Of a stretch of DNA of 64,000 bases, positions 7,447 to 15,958 are shown one piece after another. Under the pieces are notes generated by a model. The model worked only from the letters and a program-made list of their open reading frames with translations. It was not told the DNA's origin and did no database searches. The DNA comes from Seleniivibrio sp. (GTDB lineage: Bacteria > Chrysiogenota > Deferribacteres > Deferribacterales > Geovibrionaceae), in contig NZ_JAJOIL010000022.1 in NCBI RefSeq assembly GCF_021209385.1, positions 58,264-122,263 of the forward strand, given 5' to 3'. Each line of letters begins with the position of its first letter. Positions within the stretch are counted from its first letter, which is position 1. Position numbers and translations under genes: made by a program.

Positions 7447-8748
7447 ATGACTGAAACTAACCGCATAGAATACAAACGTCAGCTGAATGATGATAACAAA
7501 TTTGAAAAAGAAGTCGTTGCTTTTTTGAACTATAAAGACGGCGGTGTTATTTACTTCGGAATTGATAAAGGCGGAGCATATTACCCCATTGATGATATTG
7601 ACGGCACTCAGCTTAAAATCAAAGACAGAATAAAAAGCAATATAGAACCGTCAACGATGGGGCTTTTTGATGTGTCTGTTGAAGACGATAAAGTTATTAA
7701 AGTCACCATTGCCAGCGGTTCGGAAAAGCCTTATTACATCAAAAAGAACGGAATGACCGAAAAGGGATGTTATCTTAGGGTTGGTTCTTCTGCTGAACCG
7801 ATGCCGCAGAGGATGATTGAAGACCTGTTTTCCAAACGTACCAGAAATTCTATCGGAAAAATTGAATCGCCGATTAATAAACTTACTTTTGAACAGCTCA
7901 AAATCTATTATCAGGAAAAGGGCAAACAGCTTAACGACCAGTTCGCATACAATCTCGAACTGCTGACTAAAGACGAGAAATACAACTACGCTGCATATCT
8001 CCTTGCCGATAACAATAGCATATCTATAAAGGTTGCAAAGTACGGCACTTTAACAAAAGCAGAGCTTATAGAAAACAATGAATACGGCTACTGTTCTCTG
8101 GTGAAGGCAACTAAGCAGGTGCTTGATAAACTGGAACTTGAAAACAAAACCGTTGCTCAGATAACGTCTAAAGAACGGATAGAGAGCAGACCATATGACC
8201 CGAAGGCTCTCAGAGAAGCGATAATCAACGCCATTGTACATAACGACTATTCCAATGAACGCCCGCCTGTTTTTGAGATATTCCCCGACAGGATAGAAAT
8301 CACCTCTGCCGGAGGATTGCCTTATTCTTTTACGAAAGAGGAGTTTCTGGCGGGATATTCCGCTCCGAGAAACAAAGAGCTGATGAGGGTTTTCAAAGAC
8401 CTCGACCTCGTGGAACAGCTTGGTTCCGGCATCCCCAGAATCCTTGAGAAGTATGACGAAAGCATATTCATGTTTACGGATAACTTCCTGAAGACCACCT
8501 TTACGTCCAGAATGAGGTTGGGGGACAAGTTGGGGGACAACTTGGGGAACAAGTTGGGGGACTTGAACGAAAACAGGAAGAAAATCGTGATGCTAATGAT
8601 TGAGAATCCTGAAATATCTACACCTCAATTGTCTGAAAAGATTGGGATTTCTGAAACAGCCATAGAAAACAACATCAGATTCCTGCGTGAGAACGGCTAT
8701 ATCGAAAGACAAGGCACGTTCGGCGGGAAGTGGATTATTAAGGATTAA
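7447..8748 (+). CDS. AlbA_2/Schlafen-like ATP-binding protein with C-terminal winged helix
   Basis: The N-terminal 120 residues match the AlbA_2 (Schlafen-related) domain: 'ETNRIEYKRQL', 'VAFLNYKDGGVIYFGIDKGG', 'YLRVGSSAEPM'. The middle carries a GHKL-like ATP-binding segment ('REAIINAIVHNDYS', 'ITSAGGLPYSF'). After a 'LGDKLGDNLGNKLGD' repeat there is a winged-helix segment ('NPEISTPQLSEKIGISETAIENNIRFLRENGYI'). Such proteins are common in mobile and defence regions and are usually called transcriptional regulators. ATG 7447 is chosen over the track's TTG 7426. The gene overlaps the convergent protease gene by 4 bp, and both lie between copies of the tRNA-Arg 3' end. Confidence 0.8.
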   Translation: MTETNRIEYKRQLNDDNKFEKEVVAFLNYKDGGVIYFGIDKGGAYYPIDDIDGTQLKIKDRIKSNIEPSTMGLFDVSVEDDKVIKVTIASGSEKPYYIKKNGMTEKGCYLRVGSSAEPMPQRMIEDLFSKRTRNSIGKIESPINKLTFEQLKIYYQEKGKQLNDQFAYNLELLTKDEKYNYAAYLLADNNSISIKVAKYGTLTKAELIENNEYGYCSLVKATKQVLDKLELENKTVAQITSKERIESRPYDPKALREAIINAIVHNDYSNERPPVFEIFPDRIEITSAGGLPYSFTKEEFLAGYSAPRNKELMRVFKDLDLVEQLGSGIPRILEKYDESIFMFTDNFLKTTFTSRMRLGDKLGDNLGNKLGDLNENRKKIVMLMIENPEISTPQLSEKIGISETAIENNIRFLRENGYIERQGTFGGKWIIKD

Positions 8749-9590
8749 AAAATATTGCTATTATCTATCGCTAATCTTAACTCGGGCATGTACTCCCAAA
8801 TGTATGAAAGATGATACTGAATTCTTGAGCCAACAATACAACCAGCTTTAAGCCGTTCTTCTGGTTTATGTTCAACGACTATTGCAGACAATACACATTT
8901 CTTTTCTTTAGTTGCGTCATCTACTATAATTCTTGACATTGATCCTCCGCTTAGTCCATTTGGCTTAAACATTGTTCGTTGTTCAGAATTTTTAATGGCA
9001 TATTTTTTATAAACAGTAGCCAGATGTGTTTTTCTATTAATATCATATACATCATATGAACCATGACTTTCTGATGTATTAAAATGAATGCCATTTGCGA
9101 TACAACGATCATAAGTCGGTCTGGATAATTTTGAAATTAGATAGCCGCTTATAAAATAAGTGCTATTTTCGTCATGCCGACCAGTATCAACATCGTCAAG
9201 CATCAAAGCATTTTTTTTCAATTCTTCAGGAATATCTGTTAAAAAATAACATACTGCGGCATCAATATTGTCATCTTCATGAGTGCCTGATTGCCCATCT
9301 AAAGATGAGAACCAATCACTTTTTTGGATTTCAAAAATTGGCTCAGTTTTAAGTGCAATACCAATGTTGCTAGTGTAAACATGTGCGGCTGTGAAAAGGA
9401 AATAATGGCTTAATATGTTAAATAGTACCCCTGATCCAATTAATTCAGGTTTTTTCATTTTATGGCATTTAAATAATGCAACTGTAGCATTTTGTATTCT
9501 CTCGGTTAAAGGGAATAATGCATTAATTTCTTGATCATGAAGTTCAATGTCAGATATTAGTTTTTTATCTTTTAAGTTAAATTTTTTCAC
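8745..9590 (-). CDS. Trypsin-like serine peptidase (accessory, possible defence partner)
   Basis: This 281-aa protein shows a serine-protease triad layout: 'GSGVLF...FTAAHV' gives His70, 'DDNIDAAV' gives Asp110, and 'GLSGGSM' gives nucleophile Ser214. There is no signal peptide, so it should act in the cytosol. The start is GTG at 9590. It is AT-rich like its convergent neighbour and unlike the chromosomal background. Cytosolic trypsin-like proteases of this type occur as effectors in defence loci; whether it acts with the AlbA-like protein is inference. Confidence 0.7.
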   Translation of the reverse strand: MKKFNLKDKKLISDIELHDQEINALFPLTERIQNATVALFKCHKMKKPELIGSGVLFNILSHYFLFTAAHVYTSNIGIALKTEPIFEIQKSDWFSSLDGQSGTHEDDNIDAAVCYFLTDIPEELKKNALMLDDVDTGRHDENSTYFISGYLISKLSRPTYDRCIANGIHFNTSESHGSYDVYDINRKTHLATVYKKYAIKNSEQRTMFKPNGLSGGSMSRIIVDDATKEKKCVLSAIVVEHKPEERLKAGCIVGSRIQYHLSYIWEYMPELRLAIDNSNIF

Positions 9591-10136
9591 TGTAGCTTAT
9601 TTCTCCGCCATATACGCTTAATAGGTCGTATTGATGATAATTAAGTACGCATTTTTTGTTTTTAAGTTTCTCAAATGACCACTTTGAATTATACTACAAT
9701 AAATGTTACTTCAAGCAGATATTGTTGCTGCTTCAAAAATGCTTCAAATTAATTTGAAGTAAGTTGATAAATAAGCATAATTTTCTTTGTATCGGTTTTC
9801 TACGGATCAAAAGGTTAGGAGTTCAAAAACAGCGACACTATTTTATGGAGCTGTTTCTGCTCCGAGCCTGCTGGAATCTCTTCAGGCGCGTGAATAGAAT
9901 CCGAGGTACTGTAAGTATCTCGGATTTTTTTATGTAAGTAAAAAACGTTTCTTTTGTTCTTTATGCGTATGTTTTATTTAGTTATAGGGTAGAAATTAGA
10001 TATAAAATAAGAATTCGTATATTTGACATAAGGTTTAACATTTAGAATTGTTGATTCAATATGAAATAGACTAGCCTAAAAAGTTGAGTGAGAAATAAGG
10101 CTAGTCTATCCGATAATAATAAAACTATTGCGCTGA
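9591..10136. other. Intergenic stretch with tRNA-Arg-derived repeat and hairpin
   Basis: No gene is supported. It holds the tRNA-Arg-derived repeat (9800-9934). It also has a perfect 12-bp inverted repeat (10066-10077 with 10098-10109, ATAGACTAGCCT / AGGCTAGTCTAT) that could end the cytochrome transcript on the minus strand, though it lacks a long U-run. Confidence 0.6.
9800..9934 (+). repeat. Duplicated tRNA-Arg 3' half plus terminator, split in the T-loop
   Basis: 9800-9824 repeats 25 nt of tRNA-Arg (7140-7164) exactly. 9874-9934 repeats the next 61 nt (7165-7225), including the tRNA 3' end and its terminator, without a mismatch. Between them, at the TTC|GAA point of the T-loop, sit 49 unrelated nucleotides with a small hairpin (GGAGC / GCTCC). 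This is a direct repeat of the kind produced by site-specific integration at a tRNA gene, secondarily interrupted. Confidence 0.85.
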
Positions 10137-10490
10137 CTAAGGCATTTGCAATGAAAAAGTATGGTGGCATGCCTCATTACAATAAAGCGTAGGAGTTTTA
10201 TGCGCAGTGTGGCATAATGTACATCTCAGTGAACCGGCATGAGAGTTATGCGGTGAAACAGTGTAGCTTTTTCCGTGCGAGTCGCTAAATGTTAAGACTT
10301 TAGAATCGGTCATGTCGCCGTGACAATTTCTGCAGGCGCTTTGAGGAGCTTGTTTTTCAGGTGTTGCTGTCCCGTGGCAATCCAAACACTGCAAATTGGA
10401 GTGGGATCCTCTTACATCTTTACTGAAAGAGATGGAGCTGAAACTAATACATAATGTTAGAGCCAGAAAAATAATTGTGATAATTTTCAT
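10137..10490 (-). CDS. Small periplasmic tetrahaem cytochrome c (flavocytochrome-type electron donor)
   Basis: A 117-aa protein with a Sec signal peptide ('IITIIFLALTLCISFSSISFS') and four haem motifs: CLDCH, CRNCH, CTLCH and CNEACH. The fourth has three residues between the cysteines; its close relative at 32442 has a normal CNTCH there. This layout matches the N-terminal cytochrome domain of Shewanella fumarate reductase made as a separate protein. It should pass electrons from the quinol pool, via an inner-membrane cytochrome not found here, to the flavoprotein at 11395. The start was moved to ATG 10490, which has GGAG 8-10 nt upstream. Confidence 0.85.
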   Translation of the reverse strand: MKIITIIFLALTLCISFSSISFSKDVRGSHSNLQCLDCHGTATPEKQAPQSACRNCHGDMTDSKVLTFSDSHGKSYTVSPHNSHAGSLRCTLCHTAHKTPTLYCNEACHHTFSLQMP

Positions 10491-10540
10491 GTTTATTCTC
10501 CAATATTTTTGAGGAGCATAACATGTTGGTAGATATAATC

Positions 10541-10556
10541 TACACACTTGTGTCGG
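10541..10556 (-). promoter_or_regulatory. Putative operator of the Crp-type regulator (cytochrome side)
   Basis: CCGACACAAGTGTGTA on the minus strand lies upstream of the cytochrome gene. A 14/16 copy lies at 11325-11340 before the flavoprotein gene, with the partly palindromic core ACACnAGTG. The pair flanks the regulator gene. Confidence 0.5.
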
Positions 10557-10561
10557 TAGAA

Positions 10562-11260
10562 TTATGCTAAACTTTCAATTTCATTGAATAGTTTTTTATA
10601 AATAATTATTGAATTCCTGCCCGTTGAGATGTACCCCATGCTGCGCCATTTTGGAAGCAAGCGTTCAATTGTCCTTATAGTGGTGTGCATTATGTAGCTC
10701 ATTTCCGCATATGATAGCTTAAGTGGTATTTCGACTAAAGGCATTGTGGAGATATCATCGTAGAAGCTCTCGGCAAGGGCTTTTAGAAAATATGCCAAGC
10801 GCTGCGGCGTATCGCATGTAAACATACAGCACATAGCATCAAAATCGCTTGTTACAGCTTTTTTACAATATTTTACCATTTCATCTTTTAAGTCTTTTTC
10901 CGTTATGCCGTCGAATTGACTTTTGGTCATAGTGAAGATATCTGATTTCCGAAGCGCCAGTATAATGTCACCGGAGTTATCTATTTCAAGATAGTGCAGA
11001 TAGTTTACCATTCTTCCAGGCAAAACAATGCTCATTGCATAAGGCTTGTTTACGCAATATGTTTTGTACGCCTGTCCTAAAAGACCTGAATCAATATAAA
11101 TTAGTTTTTCAGTGTTGGAAAATAATGCTGTTTCGTCATTTCCTGAGATAACTTGATTTTTCCTAATAGAAATCTTTTTGCCATTTTTTTTAAAAATATT
11201 TTTTAACGATTGTGGCAATTCAGGAATCACCCACGGTGTTGTTTTATAATATTTTCCCAT
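10562..11260 (-). CDS. Crp/Fnr-family transcriptional regulator
   Basis: A 232-aa protein with a cyclic-nucleotide-binding-like beta-roll in the N-terminal 130 residues and a C-terminal winged helix ('LSYAEMSYIMHTTIRTIERLLPKWRSMGYI', then 'NSIIIYKK'). No Fnr-type N-terminal cysteine cluster is seen, so it is unlikely to bind a [4Fe-4S] cluster in the classical way; its ligand may be the reductase substrate. It is transcribed divergently from the flavoprotein gene and towards the cytochrome gene. Matching 16-bp operator candidates lie on both sides, which suggests a local regulator of this cassette. Confidence 0.8.
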   Translation of the reverse strand: MGKYYKTTPWVIPELPQSLKNIFKKNGKKISIRKNQVISGNDETALFSNTEKLIYIDSGLLGQAYKTYCVNKPYAMSIVLPGRMVNYLHYLEIDNSGDIILALRKSDIFTMTKSQFDGITEKDLKDEMVKYCKKAVTSDFDAMCCMFTCDTPQRLAYFLKALAESFYDDISTMPLVEIPLKLSYAEMSYIMHTTIRTIERLLPKWRSMGYISTGRNSIIIYKKLFNEIESLA

Positions 11261-11324
11261 ATTGATACCTCAACATTAGTTTACACCACTAATTATAATA
11301 TATCTCAAAATAATTTTATGGCAT

Positions 11325-11340
11325 CCGACACCAGTGGGTA
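11325..11340 (+). promoter_or_regulatory. Putative operator of the Crp-type regulator (flavoprotein side)
   Basis: CCGACACCAGTGGGTA lies 55 bp before the flavoprotein start and matches 14 of 16 bases of the site at 10541-10556. Confidence 0.5.
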
Positions 11341-11394
11341 TTAATTCAGTTTTAACTGCTTTATTTTCGATTATTCTAATCCTAGGAGGAAAAG

Positions 11395-12933
11395 ATGAGA
11401 AAGTTCTTACTGTTTTTATGTATGCTTTTTGCCTTATTTGGTAACGCGTTCGCGCAGAAACAATACGATACCGAGCTGGTTGTTGTTGGATCAGGAGTTG
11501 CCGGCTTGACAGCAGCAGCGTATGCGTCTGACCAAGGTGTCAAAACAATTCTTCTTGAAAAACTGCCCAACGTTGGTGGTCAGCTTATTATCATTGAAGG
11601 TACTTTCGCTGTTGGAACAAAAACCCAGCGTCAGGACATGGTTGGTCTTACAAAAGATGAAGCTTTCAACCAGATTATGGATTATTCAGGTTGGAGGGCA
11701 AATGCGGCTTATAACAAAAAATATGTTGATAATTCTGCAAGTACCCTTGAATGGCTTCAGAAAAAAGGTGTGGAAATGGAGGGAGTTACAACAGATACTC
11801 CCGACGGAAACAGGGTCTACCATATGTATAAGAGTGGATTCCCCGGTAAAAACTATATAGACAGTATGATGAAAGTTATCAAAGAAAATAACAATATTGT
11901 CTTGACTGAAACACCTGCAAAATCACTTATTACCGATAAAAAAGGTAATGTAACCGGCGTAATAGCTGAAAATGCTGACGGAGAAGAAATCCGAGTTAAT
12001 GCCAAAGCTGTACTTCTTGCAACAGGCTCTTTTGTAAATAATGCAGAAATACTCCAAAAGTATAATCCTGAGCTTGTTAAAGGCATCAAACACATTTCAC
12101 CTCTCAAAAATATGGGAGATGGCATTGTAATGGGACAAAAAATAGGCGCTGATGTTGCAAACATGAATACCATGATATTTGAGAGCGCTGTTCCGGTTAA
12201 CATGGACTATCACGAGATACACGATAACCCTGCAAGACTTGATGCTTATATGATTCTGAAAACACCGTCAATATGGTTGAATAAAAATGGTAAAAGATTC
12301 GTGAATGAAGCTCTTTCCGGTGATTACACTGTAGTTTCAAACTCTCTTGTGGCTAATGGCAGTGAGCTTGTTGTGATCATGGATGAGGAAATAAGAAAAG
12401 ATATTATGTTTGGAGCAGGTTCACACGCTAATTACTTTACTCTTTATGACCGTGGTCAGCTTGTCAAACATTTTGACGAAGCAGTTCAAGACGGTATGAA
12501 AAAAGGATACGCATTTAAAGCCAACTCAATTGAAGAGCTTGCCAAAAAAATGAATATGGATGTAGCGATTGTTAAAGCATCTGTAGAAAGATATAACAAA
12601 CTTGCCGAAAAGGGCGAAGATGTTGATTTTGGTAAAGATGTAGAACAATTGAAACCCATTACACATGCACCCTATTATGGTTTTATAGGTATGAATACAA
12701 TTTGTGATGCCGCCGGTGGTCTGAAAATCGATGAAAATGCACAAGTTATTAATACTGAAGGCTATAATATTCCTGGACTTTATGCTGCCGGCGCGACTAC
12801 TGGTGGTATGTATGGCACTAATTATCCTTATATTATGCCTGGATATGCAAGCGGTTCAGCTATGAATGCAGGTCGTTTTGCCGTTGAGCATGTGATGAAA
12901 ACTATTCTTCATAGACAAGTAAAAAGCTTTTAA
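11395..12933 (+). CDS. Periplasmic FAD-binding-2 reductase of unknown substrate (fumarate-reductase-like flavoprotein)
   Basis: A 512-aa protein with a Sec signal peptide ('FLLFLCMLFALFGNAFA') followed at once by the dinucleotide fold 'ELVVVGSGVAGLTAAA'. It lacks a haem domain and pairs with the separate cytochrome at 10137. The fold is that of flavocytochrome c fumarate reductase, but the catalytic Arg segment (normally N-E-x-x-x-R-D) reads 'FVNEALSGDYTVVSN'. The C-terminal substrate-binding Arg is also absent: 'GMYGTNYPYIMPGYASG'. It should therefore reduce something other than a C4-dicarboxylate; the YP/G-rich tail is closer to ketosteroid-dehydrogenase-type enzymes. AGGAGG precedes the ATG. 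Confidence 0.85.
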   Translation: MRKFLLFLCMLFALFGNAFAQKQYDTELVVVGSGVAGLTAAAYASDQGVKTILLEKLPNVGGQLIIIEGTFAVGTKTQRQDMVGLTKDEAFNQIMDYSGWRANAAYNKKYVDNSASTLEWLQKKGVEMEGVTTDTPDGNRVYHMYKSGFPGKNYIDSMMKVIKENNNIVLTETPAKSLITDKKGNVTGVIAENADGEEIRVNAKAVLLATGSFVNNAEILQKYNPELVKGIKHISPLKNMGDGIVMGQKIGADVANMNTMIFESAVPVNMDYHEIHDNPARLDAYMILKTPSIWLNKNGKRFVNEALSGDYTVVSNSLVANGSELVVIMDEEIRKDIMFGAGSHANYFTLYDRGQLVKHFDEAVQDGMKKGYAFKANSIEELAKKMNMDVAIVKASVERYNKLAEKGEDVDFGKDVEQLKPITHAPYYGFIGMNTICDAAGGLKIDENAQVINTEGYNIPGLYAAGATTGGMYGTNYPYIMPGYASGSAMNAGRFAVEHVMKTILHRQVKSF

Positions 12934-12962
12934 TAGCAAAAGACTTGTTTTTTAAAGACTAC

Positions 12963-12989
12963 ATAGAGGCAGATTACATCTGCCTCTAT
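12963..12989 (+). terminator. Hairpin after the flavoprotein gene
   Basis: A 12-bp perfect stem (ATAGAGGCAGAT / ATCTGCCTCTAT) with a TAC loop and a weak U-run. It may attenuate rather than fully stop transcription into the MFS gene. Confidence 0.55.
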
Positions 12990-13044
12990 TACAAAACAGC
13001 AGAAAGCATGAAATAGAATATTTAAAAATATTCAGGGAATATTT

Positions 13045-14256
13045 ATGCATGATACTGAAGTAATCCCATTTGTGCGAAATAAGTCAGCTGGTATATTGGA
13101 TTATAAAATTTTTATAGTCTTGTTTTCTGTTAATTTTTTGATAACGCTCAGTTTCGGAATGCTAAATACCTTTCTCCCTATATTTTTAACAGAGAATGGT
13201 TACAGCAGTGTTATGCTTGGAGCAGTTGTTTCTTCCTATTGGTTATCAAAGTTCTTTTTCAGTGCAGTTATGGGGTTTCTTGTCGATTTCGTTCATAGGA
13301 AATGGTCTATGGCTATTTCTCTCATATTGTTTGTTTTGCTTTCTTTGTTTTGTTTTGAAATACATAATTTTGCTGCCATATTTATTGCAAGGTTAATACA
13401 GGGTATTCTCTTTGCATTATTTCAGCCGTTGATATTTTCAATCTTGTGTGACAGTATTGATATTGATAAAGCTGCTTCCGCCATGGGAACTTTTGATATT
13501 TCCTTTTACAGTGCTGTTTGTATAAGCCCTTTTTTGGGCGGACTGGTAAAGGAGTCATTTGGTTACTATGGAATGTGCAATCTGATTCTTATACTGACGG
13601 TATGTTCAGTTCTTTTATGGTTATTAGTTGGAAAATCAGGACAACGGCATAGCCAGCAAATAAGTAAATGTATTAATAAGTTTAAAGTAACAGATGTTAA
13701 TTTCAGATTGTCCGCTCTGTGTCTCTTTCTGTTTAACAAAGGCTTTATGACGTCAATGATGATAACGGTAACGCCTATTATGTTGGCAGTGAAATATAAC
13801 CTGAATCCATCAGCAATAGGCATTATTCTATCACTTTCATCAATATCCATGATTGTATTTTTAAGGATTGCAGGAAGGTTAGCGGAATTGATTAATGTTC
13901 AGACACTTATGATAATCGGCAGCATGCTGGTGTCTTTGCTGTATTTTGTTATTCCGAATATTCCTGTTAAGGCGATGATCTATATTTTTATTTTGACCGG
14001 AATATTTAATGCGACATCACAGCCTGCCAGTAAATCAGTTCTGGTTATTGAAGGTAATAAAATTGGGCAAGGCTTTGCTAATGGTGTTAGCAACACATGT
14101 ATGAGCTTAGGTCTTATGTTAGGTCCTGTGGCAGGTTCTTCTATTATCAGTAAGTCAAATTTTGAAAATGCTTACTATTTTACAGGGATCTTAAGCATCG
14201 TGTTACTTGTCGCATCCACATTACTTTTCAAGCTCGCAGATAGGTTCAGTTCGTAA
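13045..14256 (+). CDS. MFS transporter of the respiratory cassette
   Basis: A 403-aa protein with about 12 hydrophobic segments, starting after a basic N-terminus. It resembles the MFS proteins at 20010 and 27974, sharing for example 'FDISFYSA' and the following 'GPF/SPFLGG' in the middle. Each sits beside a periplasmic reductase and a porin. It probably moves the reductase substrate or its reduced product across the inner membrane; direction unknown. AGGGAATATTT before ATG 13045 is a moderate binding site. The porin starts 39 bp downstream, likely the same operon. Confidence 0.8.
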   Translation: MHDTEVIPFVRNKSAGILDYKIFIVLFSVNFLITLSFGMLNTFLPIFLTENGYSSVMLGAVVSSYWLSKFFFSAVMGFLVDFVHRKWSMAISLILFVLLSLFCFEIHNFAAIFIARLIQGILFALFQPLIFSILCDSIDIDKAASAMGTFDISFYSAVCISPFLGGLVKESFGYYGMCNLILILTVCSVLLWLLVGKSGQRHSQQISKCINKFKVTDVNFRLSALCLFLFNKGFMTSMMITVTPIMLAVKYNLNPSAIGIILSLSSISMIVFLRIAGRLAELINVQTLMIIGSMLVSLLYFVIPNIPVKAMIYIFILTGIFNATSQPASKSVLVIEGNKIGQGFANGVSNTCMSLGLMLGPVAGSSIISKSNFENAYYFTGILSIVLLVASTLLFKLADRFSS

Positions 14257-14295
14257 TGTTTTTTGATCGATAGTAAAAAAATGGAGGTCTTTCGC

Positions 14296-15645
14296 ATGAA
14301 AGCAAAATCTAAAGTATTTACAATATTACTTATAATATGTAGTTTCCCGATAGTGGCACTTGCAAATGATATAGAAAAAAAGTCTCCGATATCCGTTAGT
14401 GGAAAGGTTAGTGTTTTTAGCCGTTACACAAACAATCCCTATTTTGGGGCAGAAGATAGCCGGCTCGGCTATACCCCGGACAAAATATATAGTGAAATAG
14501 CTGCAACAGTTGCAGTAACCGGAGAGCAAAAAACAGATTTGGGTCTTGTTACCGGTCAGGTTGGCGCATATTTTGGAAAAACCATAGGGGATGATTTCTA
14601 CGGGCAAATGAAAAGCAATACAAACAATGCCTGGGAAGCTGCCGGATATGATTCTGAAGCTGATGAAGTGCTTTTGAATCAGGCTTGGATAAAGCTTGGT
14701 AATGCGTTCAGCACAAATTTTGATATTACTGTAGGCCGTCAGGATATAGCCCTTGAAAAAGGTTTTGTTGTATGGGGCAATCCAAGGCTTGAAACAGCAG
14801 CTTGGACTAATTTCCAACAAAGTTTCCCATTTGCGGTGAGAGTTGACCATAAAACCGATGACCTTCTTATAACAGCACTTTTTGCGCAAGCTGAAAGATA
14901 CAGCGCAGGTGCTTTTGAGAACGATGTTAAACTTTATGGCGCAAACGTACATTATGACTTTAATGACAGTGCTTATATTTATGGTTCTGTTTTTAAAAAA
15001 GATGAACCTTCGCTGGGAGAAACATCATCAATGATTGATGACCGGGAGAATGATACTGTCAGCTATGATCTTGGTCTCGATATGAAGATTAACAGAGTCC
15101 AGATAGAATTTGAAGGAGCATATCAAACCGGCGATGTTAAAACACTGACTGATAAATTTGATAGAGAATCTTATGCTTACTGGGGGGCTTTGACATATAA
15201 CTTTCCTGTTGCTCTTAACCCTTATGTAAGAAGTTCATATTACTATTTCTCAGGCGATGATGCGAATTCTTCCGACGTCGAAGCTTATGACCCTATGTTT
15301 TCAGGGTTTTCAGGCTGGAACAAATTTTATATCGGTGAATTTGTAGGAGAAAATCAGCTTGTAAATTCAAACAAAGAATCAATTGTTCTCGAAACAGGCT
15401 TTTCTCCTGTTGAAAAGGTTAATTTAGCATTTATGTATATCATCCATAACCTTGCCGAGAAAAATACAGAAGGTAACAAACACTGGGCTGATGAGATAAA
15501 TGTAATAGCAGATTACTTTTTAAGTGAAACAATATATGTTCATGGCGGACTTGGGTATGCAATGCCTAACGACGCAGCTGAAGATGCTTATGGAAGTAAT
15601 GATGATGGGTTTTTTGCTCAAGCACAAGTCGTGTTTAATTTTTAA
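14296..15645 (+). CDS. Outer-membrane porin (beta-barrel), substrate channel of the cassette
   Basis: The signal peptide is 'VFTILLIICSFPIVALA'. The mature protein alternates aromatic and polar strands and ends '..FFAQAQVVFNF', the C-terminal aromatic signature of outer-membrane beta-barrels. I start at ATG 14296, which has GGAGG 10 nt upstream, rather than the track's 14263. It most likely admits the electron acceptor to the periplasm for the flavoprotein at 11395. Confidence 0.8.
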   Translation: MKAKSKVFTILLIICSFPIVALANDIEKKSPISVSGKVSVFSRYTNNPYFGAEDSRLGYTPDKIYSEIAATVAVTGEQKTDLGLVTGQVGAYFGKTIGDDFYGQMKSNTNNAWEAAGYDSEADEVLLNQAWIKLGNAFSTNFDITVGRQDIALEKGFVVWGNPRLETAAWTNFQQSFPFAVRVDHKTDDLLITALFAQAERYSAGAFENDVKLYGANVHYDFNDSAYIYGSVFKKDEPSLGETSSMIDDRENDTVSYDLGLDMKINRVQIEFEGAYQTGDVKTLTDKFDRESYAYWGALTYNFPVALNPYVRSSYYYFSGDDANSSDVEAYDPMFSGFSGWNKFYIGEFVGENQLVNSNKESIVLETGFSPVEKVNLAFMYIIHNLAEKNTEGNKHWADEINVIADYFLSETIYVHGGLGYAMPNDAAEDAYGSNDDGFFAQAQVVFNF

Positions 15646-15659
15646 CCTCCTTTAGTTTT

Positions 15660-15690
15660 GCGGCGGATATGAAATCCGCCGCATTCTTTC
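15660..15690 (+). terminator. Terminator of the first respiratory cassette
   Basis: The stem GCGGCGGAT / ATCCGCCGC is followed by ATTCTTTC. The rest of 15691-15958 holds a tRNA-Arg remnant and no gene. Confidence 0.65.
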
Positions 15691-15745
15691 ATAATCTTGG
15701 TCATAATTCGTTAATTTGGAGATGTTTCTGTACTAAGAATACTGT

Positions 15746-15765
15746 AATCTTTTCAGGCGCGTGAA
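15746..15765 (+). repeat. Fourth copy of the tRNA-Arg 3' end (island boundary)
   Basis: The sequence matches tRNA-Arg plus flank (7166-7185) in 19 of 20 positions, with one C-to-T change in the T-stem. It lies directly downstream of the porin terminator and probably marks the far end of the respiratory-cassette island. Confidence 0.7.
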
Positions 15766-15958
15766 ATTATAAAAAAGGAAACCGAAAGACTGCTTTTATT
15801 GTTTCAACTGTTCAAAATTTCTTAGAACTATATCAATTAAAGCCTATCCGGCAATGTCATCTGTATTTTGATTAAGATATTATCAATACAATTATGAAAT
15901 TTACTCAACGAATAATTTATGATAACCTTTGGTATACTTTTAACATATCAGGTGCTTG

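Noticed and set aside
14326-14952. 208-aa minus-strand ORF inside the porin gene
   Set aside because: Shadow of the porin frame; no start signal or motif.
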